Source of the DNA: Comamonas terrigena NBRC 13299
GTDB lineage: Bacteria; Pseudomonadota; Gammaproteobacteria; Burkholderiales; Burkholderiaceae_C
NCBI RefSeq assembly: GCF_006740045.1
Contig: NZ_AP019749.1
Coordinates: forward strand, 4,607,001 to 4,671,000
Direction: 5' to 3'
DNA length: 64,000 bases
Every line of letters begins with the position of its first letter. Within the stretch, counting starts at the first letter, position 1. Positions 45,540 through 51,773 of the stretch are shown in pieces. The translations under genes were made by a program, and so were the position numbers. Under the pieces are notes generated by a model, which saw only the letters and a program-made list of their open reading frames with translations, was not told where the DNA came from and did not search any database.

Positions 45540-46124
45540 TCAACCTCTTTCGAGGCAGAACACCGCCGTGCTGGCGCGCAGATTGGGCAGGGTGCGAATC
45601 ACCTGGCCCTCCCGCAGGCCGAAGGAGTCGACCACGTTCAAGCGGTTCTTGTGCGCCAGCACCTCGAAGTCCTTGTACGTGCCCACGCGGATATTGGGCG
45701 TGTCATACCACTGGTACGGCAGGTGGCGCGTGACCGGCATGCGCCCGCGCAGCACCGAAAAGCGGTTGGGCCAGTGGGCGAAATTGGGGAAGGTGACCAC
45801 GCTCATCCGGCCCACGCGCGCGGTTTCGCGCAACATCGTTTCGGTATTGCGCAAGTGTTGCAAAGTGTTTATCTGCAGCACCATGTCGAAGCTGTTGTCA
45901 TCGAAGATGGCCAGACCTTCATCCAGGTTCAGCTGCAGCACATTGACGCCGCGCTGCAGGCAGGCCAGCACGTTGTCGTCGCTGATCTCCACGCCGTAGC
46001 CGGTACAGCCGCGTTCACGCTGCAGATACTGCAGAAAGGCGCCATCGCCACAGCCCAGGTCGAGCACGCGGGCGCCCTGGGGCACCAGCTGGGCCAGTGC
46101 TTGCATGGTGGGGGTGGCGGTCAT
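45540..46124 (-). CDS. metW: MetW methyltransferase-like protein
   Basis: 194 residues. SAM-binding-like fold with [15 protein letters not shown] and typical MetW segments [26 protein letters not shown] and [12 protein letters not shown]. MetW supports MetX in homoserine acylation in proteobacteria. Its ATG overlaps the metX stop (ATGA, 4 bp), so the two are coupled and share the riboswitch upstream of metX. Confidence 0.95.
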   Translation of the reverse strand: MTATPTMQALAQLVPQGARVLDLGCGDGAFLQYLQRERGCTGYGVEISDDNVLACLQRGVNVLQLNLDEGLAIFDDNSFDMVLQINTLQHLRNTETMLRETARVGRMSVVTFPNFAHWPNRFSVLRGRMPVTRHLPYQWYDTPNIRVGTYKDFEVLAHKNRLNVVDSFGLREGQVIRTLPNLRASTAVFCLERG

Positions 46125-47251
46125 GCGCGGAACTCCTTGGCAATGCCTTCGAAATAGGCGCGCATCGCGGCCAGGTAGCGGGGGTCGTCCAGCAGAAAGG
46201 CGTCATGGCCGTGCGGAGCGTCGATCTCGGCATAGCCCACATCGCGCTGGTTCTGCAGCAGGGCATGCACGATCTCGCGGCTGCGCCCCGGTGCAAAGCG
46301 CCAGTCGGTGGTGAAGCTCACCAGGAAGAACTTGGCCAGCGTCTTGGACAGCGCGGCCTTCAGATTGCCGCCGTGCTTCTTGGCAGGGTCGAAGTAGTCC
46401 AGCGCCCGGGTGATCAGCAGGTAGGTGTTGGCGTCAAAGTAGCCGCTGAACTTGTCGCCCTGGTAGCGCAGATAGCTCTCGATCTCGAACTCGATGTCCT
46501 GGGTGGTGAACTGGATGTCCGGGCCGTTGCGCAGCGCACGGCCGAACTTCTGGTTCATCACATCGTCGCTCAGGTAGGTGATGTGGCCGATCATGCGGGC
46601 GATGCGCAGGCCGCGCTGCGGCACCACGCCATGGGCGTAGAAGTCGCCGCCGTGGAAATCCGGATCGGTGACGATGGCACGGCGTGCCACCTCGTTGAAG
46701 GCAATGTTCTCGGCGTTCAGATTGGGCGCACTGGCCACCACCACGGCGTGGCGCATGCGCTCCGGATACTGCAGCGTCCAGCTCAGTGCCTGCATGCCGC
46801 CCAGGCTGCCACCCAGCACGGCCGCCATCTGCCGGATGCCCAGCCGGTCCAGCAGCAGCGCCTGGGCATTGACCCAGTCCTCCACCGTCAGCACCGGAAA
46901 GCTGGAGCCGTACACCGCACCCGTGTCCGGGTTGGTGTGCATGGGGCCGGTGGAGCCGAAACAGGAGCCCAGGTTGTTGACCCCGATGACGAAGAACTTG
47001 TCGGTATCGACCGACTTGCCCGGGCCGATCATGTTGTCCCACCAGCCTTCGCTCTTGGGCTGGCCTTCGTAGACACCCGCCACATGGTGCGAGGCGTTGA
47101 GCGCGTGGCACACAAGGATGGCGTTGGACTTGTCGGCGTTCAGCGTTCCGTAGGTTTCGAACGCAAGGGTGTAGTCGCGGATGCTGTGGCCGCTTTGCAG
47201 CGGCAGCGCATCCGGAAAATGCATGGATTGCGGTGTGGCGATGAAGGACAT
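46121..47251 (-). CDS. metX: Homoserine O-acyltransferase MetX
   Basis: 376 residues, alpha/beta-hydrolase fold. Catalytic motif [12 protein letters not shown], with the Asp/His pair in the C-terminal part ([13 protein letters not shown]). Acylates homoserine (acetyl- or succinyl-CoA) as the first step of methionine synthesis. ATG 47251 is chosen because the upstream ATG at 47266 lies inside a terminator hairpin. The start codon is only one base after that terminator's T-tract; a SAM-II-type aptamer lies upstream. Confidence 0.95.
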   Translation of the reverse strand: MSFIATPQSMHFPDALPLQSGHSIRDYTLAFETYGTLNADKSNAILVCHALNASHHVAGVYEGQPKSEGWWDNMIGPGKSVDTDKFFVIGVNNLGSCFGSTGPMHTNPDTGAVYGSSFPVLTVEDWVNAQALLLDRLGIRQMAAVLGGSLGGMQALSWTLQYPERMRHAVVVASAPNLNAENIAFNEVARRAIVTDPDFHGGDFYAHGVVPQRGLRIARMIGHITYLSDDVMNQKFGRALRNGPDIQFTTQDIEFEIESYLRYQGDKFSGYFDANTYLLITRALDYFDPAKKHGGNLKAALSKTLAKFFLVSFTTDWRFAPGRSREIVHALLQNQRDVGYAEIDAPHGHDAFLLDDPRYLAAMRAYFEGIAKEFRA

Positions 47252-47252
47252 G

Positions 47253-47286
47253 AAAAAACCCGGCATCGCTAAAAACGAGGCCGGGT
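47253..47286 (-). terminator. Leader terminator (attenuator) of metX
   Basis: Minus strand ACCCGGC (47286-47280) pairs with GCCGGGT (47264-47258), loop 15 nt, followed by TTTTTT and one base before the metX ATG. As it lies between a SAM-II-type aptamer and its gene, it is probably the expression platform; it could also hide the ribosome-binding region (CCGGG) in the stem. Confidence 0.85.
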
Positions 47287-47303
47287 CGATAGATGTCGTC
47301 GGA

Positions 47304-47356
47304 CGGGTCTTTAGCAGGATTTATAAAGCGCCCGCAAGCTGTAGCAAATCGGCGCG
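47304..47356 (-). promoter_or_regulatory. SAM-II-type riboswitch aptamer upstream of metX
   Basis: Read on the minus strand, the leader is CGCGCCGATTTGCTACAGC, TTGCGGGCGCTTTATAAAT, CCTGCTAAAGACCCG. It has the SAM-II layout: stem P1 GCGCC/GGCGC (47351-47355 with 47328-47332), the GATTT loop start, the TTGC pseudoknot strand, then the TATAAAT and GCTAAA 3' strand. SAM-II senses S-adenosylmethionine and represses methionine genes. A -10 CATAAT (minus strand, 47371-47366) would start transcription just before P1. A covariance-model search is needed to settle it. Confidence 0.82.
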
Positions 47357-47366
47357 TGAGCGGCAA

Positions 47367-47948
47367 TTATGCCAAATCCTTGAGCATGGGCGCAAACAGC
47401 GCCAGCAAGCCCAGCACCAGGAAAATGACCGCCGACACCAGGTGCACCATGCGGATGGGCACCTTCTTGACCAGCTTGTCGCCCAGCCACACCACCGGGG
47501 CATTGGCCAGCATCATGCCGAAAGTGGTGCCCGCCACCACCCAGACATAGGCTCCGCTGTACTGGGCCGCCAGCATTACCGTGGCGATCTGGGTCTTGTC
47601 GCCCATCTCGGCCAGGAAGAAGGCAATCAGCGTGGTGCCGAACACGCCCCAGCGGGAATGCTGGGACGTGCCGTCATCGTCCAGCTTGTCGGGAATCAGC
47701 ATCCACACCGCCATGGCGATGAAGGACAGGCCCAGGATCCAGCGCATGGCGTCCGGGCCGACCATCTGGGTCACCCAGGCGCCCACGGCGCCGGCCAGGG
47801 CATGGTTGACCAGCGTGGCCACCAGAATGCCCAGCACGATGGGCCAGGGCTTGCGAAAGCGCGCCGCCAGTACGAGGGAGAGCAGTTGGGTTTTGTCGCC
47901 CATCTCGGCCAGGGCGACGATGGCGGTAGAAACAAGGAAAGCGTCCAT
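47367..47948 (-). CDS. GDT1/TMEM165 (UPF0016) family cation transporter, probably Mn2+ exporter
   Basis: 193 residues with six predicted transmembrane helices in two homologous halves, each with the family signature E-x-GD-(K/R)-T: AEMGDKTQLL at residue ~14 and AEMGDKTQIA at ~115. The family transports Mn2+/Ca2+, and bacterial members are linked to manganese export. The leader contains a yybP-ykoY-type Mn2+ riboswitch, which supports manganese efflux. No good Shine-Dalgarno precedes the ATG. The metX promoter overlaps its stop codon. Confidence 0.95.
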   Translation of the reverse strand: MDAFLVSTAIVALAEMGDKTQLLSLVLAARFRKPWPIVLGILVATLVNHALAGAVGAWVTQMVGPDAMRWILGLSFIAMAVWMLIPDKLDDDGTSQHSRWGVFGTTLIAFFLAEMGDKTQIATVMLAAQYSGAYVWVVAGTTFGMMLANAPVVWLGDKLVKKVPIRMVHLVSAVIFLVLGLLALFAPMLKDLA

Positions 47949-47995
47949 GGTGGGGTTATCTTGTGTAAATCACGGCCGGATGATTGCGAGCGCGC

Positions 47996-48041
47996 ATTGA
48001 CCACACCCCGACTCCGGCACGTGGATCGGTGTGTAGTCAAT
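47996..48041 (-). other. Hairpin between riboswitch aptamer and GDT1 gene
   Basis: On the minus strand ATTGACTACACACC (48041-48028) can pair with GGTGTGGTCAAT (48007-47996) around a 20-nt loop. There is no T-tract, so it may be a translational element or a processing site of the riboswitch expression platform. Confidence 0.6.
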
Positions 48042-48152
48042 GGTCTCGCCCAGCTCCAACAAGAGAACCGCGTACGCCATAGGGCAAAGCCCCAAGTCTG
48101 TTGACGCACGCTTTTGGCACCTTGCGTACCAAACGGGCTACTCCCCAAAGAC
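48040..48152 (-). promoter_or_regulatory. yybP-ykoY-type manganese riboswitch
   Basis: The minus strand reads GTCTTTGGGGAGTAGCCCG, then GCGTCAACAGACT, then GGGCGAGACC, the three conserved segments of the yybP-ykoY aptamer (GGGGAGUAGCC, CAACAnACU, GGCGAGACC) in the right order over ~110 nt. TAGAAT (minus strand, 48165-48160) is a suitable -10 just upstream. These riboswitches bind Mn2+ and switch on exporter genes. The next gene, at 47948, is a GDT1-family transporter. Confidence 0.93.
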
Positions 48153-48396
48153 AAACGGCATTCTACCGCCCCGCCGTGGTGCACTGCGTTTAAATGGGGT
48201 TTCCGGGTTTTCTCGGATGACATGTTGTAAGCAGCACAAAGTTGTCTATACCCTGTGAAACTCGCATTCTTATGATTGATAATGCCTTGAGCTTTTGTGC
48301 TTATCGCAGAGGCCAGTGCGTTAGCGTCTCTACCGTCGTCACGTTTGCGGACACCTAGGGCTCCATCGCGTTTTCACTTTTTTCCTGGAGTCTCCC
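48153..48396 (+). promoter_or_regulatory. Promoter and long leader region of the first RRM gene
   Basis: No coding frame. GATAAT at ~48283 in an AT-rich stretch is a candidate -10 for the RRM gene, which would give a leader of ~100 nt containing TTTTCACTTTTTTCC and GGAG before the ATG. Long leaders are usual for cold- or stress-induced RNA-binding proteins, but no specific structure was recognised. Confidence 0.4.
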
Positions 48397-48732
48397 ATGG
48401 GTAACAAACTTTACGTCGGCAACCTGCCGTACTCTTTCCGCGACAACGATCTGCAACAAGCTTTCAGCGAATTTGGCAATGTCAGCAGCGCCAAGGTCAT
48501 GATGGAGCGTGACACCGGCCGTTCCAAGGGCTTCGGCTTTGTGGAAATGGGCAGCGATGCTGAAGCCCAAGCCGCCATCCAAGGCCTGCACGGTCAAAAC
48601 CACGGCGGCCGTGACCTGGTGGTCAACGAAGCCCGTCCGATGGCTCCCCGCCCTCCCCGCAGCGGCGGCTTCGGCGGCGGCAACTACGGTGGTGGTGGCG
48701 ATTTCGGCGGTGGCCGTCGCAACAGCTACTAA
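48397..48732 (+). CDS. Glycine-rich RRM RNA-binding protein 1
   Basis: 111 residues: one RRM domain (~1-80) with RNP2 KLYVGNLPY and RNP1 SKGFGFVEM, then a Gly/Arg/Tyr-rich tail of ~25 residues. This architecture is that of the bacterial/cyanobacterial cold-inducible Rbp proteins that bind single-stranded RNA. GGAG precedes the ATG. It is a close paralogue of the RRM protein encoded next. Confidence 0.95.
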   Translation: MGNKLYVGNLPYSFRDNDLQQAFSEFGNVSSAKVMMERDTGRSKGFGFVEMGSDAEAQAAIQGLHGQNHGGRDLVVNEARPMAPRPPRSGGFGGGNYGGGGDFGGGRRNSY

Positions 48733-48770
48733 ATAGCCCGCGCTTTTACGCTTGAACGTCAAAGCGAAAA

Positions 48771-48796
48771 AAAAGGAACCTTCGGGTTCCTTTTTT
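48771..48796 (+). terminator. Terminator after RRM gene 1
   Basis: AAAAGGAACC-TTCG-GGTTCCTTTTTT, a perfect stem with a stable tetraloop, 39 bp after the stop. Confidence 0.93.
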
Positions 48797-48965
48797 GTTT
48801 AGAAATGTCACAAATTTGCCCGCCCAACGGTAATGCTTCTTTTGCGCCCCCATTAATAATGTTTTACGGGAATACTCCCGCGGTGATCTGCAGGTCCGGT
48901 TTCCAGCGCACAGTGCGATGCAGGCTTGTATAGGTCGAACAAAGAAGGATATTGAGGAGCGATTG

Positions 48966-49451
48966 ATGGGAAATAAGTTGTACGTAGGAAACCTGCCCTA
49001 CGGCGTGCGTGACAATGATCTGGAACAGGCCTTCTCCCAGTTTGGCACCGTGACAAGCGCCAAGGTCATGATGGAGCGTGACACGGGTCGCTCCAAAGGT
49101 TTTGGATTTGTGGAAATGGGCAGCGATGCCGAAGCCAGTGCCGCCGTCCAGGGCATGAATGGCCAACCACTGGGCGGGCGCAGCCTGGTGGTCAATGAGG
49201 CCCGCCCCATGGAACCCCGTCCGCCCCGCAGCTTCGGTGGTGGGGGGGGTGGCGGCTATGGCGACGGCGGTGGCCGCCGCGACAGCTACGGTGGTGGCGG
49301 CGGTGGTGGCGGCTACAACCGCGACCGCGAAGGCGGTGGTGGCTACGGTGGTGGCCGCCAGGACGGCGGCTTCCGCAGCCCCTATGGCTCGGGCCCACGT
49401 GGCCGGGGCGGCTATGGCGGCGGCGGTGGTGGCGGCTACAACGGCGAATAA
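48966..49451 (+). CDS. Glycine-rich RRM RNA-binding protein 2
   Basis: 161 residues: an RRM domain (~1-80) nearly identical to that of the first RRM protein (RNP2 KLYVGNLPY, RNP1 SKGFGFVEM), and a longer RGG/GYG-type disordered tail (~80 residues) with Gly runs, Arg-Gly and Tyr residues. Such tails mediate RNA contacts and phase separation in eukaryotic homologues; here it is only a suggestion. GAGGAG upstream of ATG 48966. Separate promoter and terminator, so both copies can be regulated individually. Confidence 0.95.
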   Translation: MGNKLYVGNLPYGVRDNDLEQAFSQFGTVTSAKVMMERDTGRSKGFGFVEMGSDAEASAAVQGMNGQPLGGRSLVVNEARPMEPRPPRSFGGGGGGGYGDGGGRRDSYGGGGGGGGYNRDREGGGGYGGGRQDGGFRSPYGSGPRGRGGYGGGGGGGYNGE

Positions 49452-49474
49452 GCCCGCCGCATTACCTCTGCTGC

Positions 49475-49505
49475 AAAAAAAAGGCCTCTGACAGAGGCCT
49501 TTTTT
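49475..49505. terminator. Bidirectional terminator between RRM gene 2 and lptC
   Basis: AAGGCCTCT-GAC-AGAGGCCTT with eight A before and TTTTT after: it ends the + strand RRM transcript and the minus strand kdsD-kdsC-lptC transcript. Confidence 0.9.
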
Positions 49506-49565
49506 ATGGAAACTTTCCCGTGGATCTTTGCGCAGCCATGCCGGCCACATATTCGGTCCGCGGTA

Positions 49566-50162
49566 TTAACGCCCGGGCTCTAGCACCCCCCGCACGCGCC
49601 CCTGCATTTGCACCACCCGCGACACATTGTCGTAATCCAGCTGGTCGGCCGTAAACCGGTCCTTGCCCTGGGTCAGCACCACCGGCAAATGCGATTTCAC
49701 CCGTTCTTCCTGGGTCCAGGCATGCAGAAACTCGCCTTCAAACTGCATGGCGGACTTGGGCGGCAGAGGCTGCCGAACCACCACCGCATTGCCCCACAGC
49801 TGGACTTCCGAGGCATCCGAATTGCTGATGCCTTTCTTGGCCGTGGCCGTGGTCTTGGCACCGTCCGGGGCATAGCCGCGCATATCCACATTCTGGATTT
49901 CCAGGGTATCGGTATCGGGGTAATGGTCTGCCTGGTCCCCCCGGATTTCGCTTTGCATACGCCCCTGCACATCGAAATCCTTCACCATGAAGTGGACCAT
50001 GGTGTAGTCCGGGTCGTGGCCCACGGACCGCTCCTGCGCCGCTTTGGGCGCAGACGGCGCATTGCGCACCAGCCACCACGAACCCAGCGCCAGCAAGGCC
50101 ATCAGCAGCACCGGCAGGTACAGGGACAGGCTTTCCCAGGAGCGGCGGACAGCTTGGATCAT
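49566..50162 (-). CDS. lptC: LPS export protein LptC
   Basis: 198 residues: one N-terminal transmembrane helix (~14-34) and a periplasmic LptC/OstA-like beta-jellyroll (DYTMVHFMVKDFD, GYAPDGAKTTATAKKG). It bridges LptBFG with LptA in LPS transport. It overlaps kdsC by 4 bp. The lptA/lptB genes that normally follow are absent; a terminator and the RRM genes are there instead. Confidence 0.93.
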   Translation of the reverse strand: MIQAVRRSWESLSLYLPVLLMALLALGSWWLVRNAPSAPKAAQERSVGHDPDYTMVHFMVKDFDVQGRMQSEIRGDQADHYPDTDTLEIQNVDMRGYAPDGAKTTATAKKGISNSDASEVQLWGNAVVVRQPLPPKSAMQFEGEFLHAWTQEERVKSHLPVVLTQGKDRFTADQLDYDNVSRVVQMQGRVRGVLEPGR

Positions 50163-50707
50163 GGCAGATAGGCTTCCAGCAACCGGCGGTAGGCCCCCGT
50201 GGCGGTCAACAGCAGGTCACAGACCGCGCGCACGGCCCCGTGTCCACCGGCCAAAGGCGTCACAAAATCCGCAAGCGCCAGGCATTCGGCATGCGCATTG
50301 GCCGGCGCGCAGGCCAGCGCACTGCGGCTGAGCATGGGCAGATCAGGCCAGTCGTCGCCCATGGCCGCGGCCTGGTGCCAGTCCAGCCCCAGCGCATCGA
50401 GGATGGCCTGGGCGGCGGGCAGCTTGTCTTCCGTGCCGTAGCGCACATGGGTGACCCCCAGTTGCTGCAGGCGCAGACGCAGCGGCGCCGAATCCCGCCC
50501 GGTCACCACCGCCGGCGTGATGCCGGCCTTTTGCAGCAGCTTGATGCCGTGGCCATCCAGGGTATTAAAGCGCTTGAGCGTTTCACCCTGCTCCGAAAAC
50601 AGCAGGCCGCCGTCGGTCAGCACCCCGTCCACATCCAGGAAGAGCACGCGCACGTTCTGCGCCTTCAGCAGCAGGTCGGGGGGAAATTGCAAAGCAGCGT
50701 GGGCCAT
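50159..50707 (-). CDS. kdsC: 3-deoxy-manno-octulosonate-8-phosphatase
   Basis: 182 residues, HAD superfamily. FLDVDGVLTDGGL holds the nucleophile Asp and acid-base Asp; AVVTGRDS and MGDDWPDLPML are motifs II and IV. It releases phosphate from KDO-8-P in lipopolysaccharide core synthesis. Start overlaps the kdsD stop by one base. Confidence 0.95.
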   Translation of the reverse strand: MAHAALQFPPDLLLKAQNVRVLFLDVDGVLTDGGLLFSEQGETLKRFNTLDGHGIKLLQKAGITPAVVTGRDSAPLRLRLQQLGVTHVRYGTEDKLPAAQAILDALGLDWHQAAAMGDDWPDLPMLSRSALACAPANAHAECLALADFVTPLAGGHGAVRAVCDLLLTATGAYRRLLEAYLP

Positions 50708-51714
50708 CAGATCACCTTGGCACGCATCAGATCACGGATGTGCACGATCCCGGCCAGCCGGCCTGCGGCATCCACCGCCATCACCGAGGTGATGCCATGC
50801 TGCTCCATCAACTGGGCCGCGTCCACCGCCAGCGCTTCCGTGCTGACGGTCTTGGGGCGGGCATGCATCAGCTGGCCGGCCGTGGCCGTGCGCAGCTCGG
50901 TGCCCGCTTCGATGCAGCGGCGCAGATCGCCGTCGGTGAAGATGCCCTGCACCTGCTGCTGTGCATCGACCACCACCGCACACCCCAGGCCCTTGGCACC
51001 CATTTCGCGCATCAGCGTGCTGAAGTCGGCATCCGGCTGCACCGCAGGCACATCGCTGCCGGAACGCATCACATCCGCCACATGGGTCAGCAGCTTGCGG
51101 CCCAGCGATCCGCCGGGGTGCGAACGGGCAAAGTCCTCGGCCCGGAAACCGCGCGCATCCAGCAGCGCCATGGCCAGCGCATCTCCCAGAGCCAGCTGGG
51201 CCGTGGTGCTGGCGGTGGGGGCCAGGTTCAGCGGACAGGCTTCGCGCTCGACACTGGTGTCCAGCACCCAGTCGGCATGGCGTGCCAGCGTGGACTGCAG
51301 CCCGCCGGTCATGGCCACAATGCCCACGCCCTGACGCTTGAGGGCGCTCAGCAGCGAGGTGATCTCGTCAGATTCACCACTGTTGGACAGGGCCAGCACC
51401 AGATCCTTGTCGGTGACCATGCCCAGGTCGCCGTGGCTGGCTTCGGCCGGGTGCACAAAGAACGCCGGGGTGCCGGTGGACGCCAGCGTGGCGGCCAGCT
51501 TGCGGCCCACATGGCCGCTCTTGCCCATGCCCATCACCACCACGCGGCCGGGCAGGCGCAGGATCTGCTGCACCACCTGGGCAAACACCTGGTTCAGGCG
51601 GTCCGCCATGGACTGCAGGGCCTGCACTTCAATGGCCAATGTGCTGCGCGCCAGGTCCAGGGCGCGCTGATCTTCTGGCGCAACAGGGCGCACAGCAACT
51701 TGCGAAGCATTCAT
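50707..51714 (-). CDS. kdsD: D-arabinose-5-phosphate isomerase
   Basis: 335 residues: SIS domain (~40-175; VVVMGMGKSGHVGRK, ALSNSGESDEI) and two CBS domains (~205-335). Converts ribulose-5-phosphate to arabinose-5-phosphate, the precursor of KDO. First gene of a tight kdsD-kdsC-lptC operon. No Shine-Dalgarno; TAGAAT lies 7 bp before the ATG, suggesting a leaderless transcript. Confidence 0.95.
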   Translation of the reverse strand: MNASQVAVRPVAPEDQRALDLARSTLAIEVQALQSMADRLNQVFAQVVQQILRLPGRVVVMGMGKSGHVGRKLAATLASTGTPAFFVHPAEASHGDLGMVTDKDLVLALSNSGESDEITSLLSALKRQGVGIVAMTGGLQSTLARHADWVLDTSVEREACPLNLAPTASTTAQLALGDALAMALLDARGFRAEDFARSHPGGSLGRKLLTHVADVMRSGSDVPAVQPDADFSTLMREMGAKGLGCAVVVDAQQQVQGIFTDGDLRRCIEAGTELRTATAGQLMHARPKTVSTEALAVDAAQLMEQHGITSVMAVDAAGRLAGIVHIRDLMRAKVI

Positions 51715-51773
51715 GGCGAAATTCTATCGGCCCGCCCCATCCCCTGCAGGGCAGCAGCGAGCACCGCCCATGG

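Noticed and set aside
47321..47327. TATAAA as the metX promoter -10
   Set aside because: It lies inside the SAM-II-type aptamer as the conserved TATAAAT strand; CATAAT at 47366-47371 fits a transcript that contains the aptamer.
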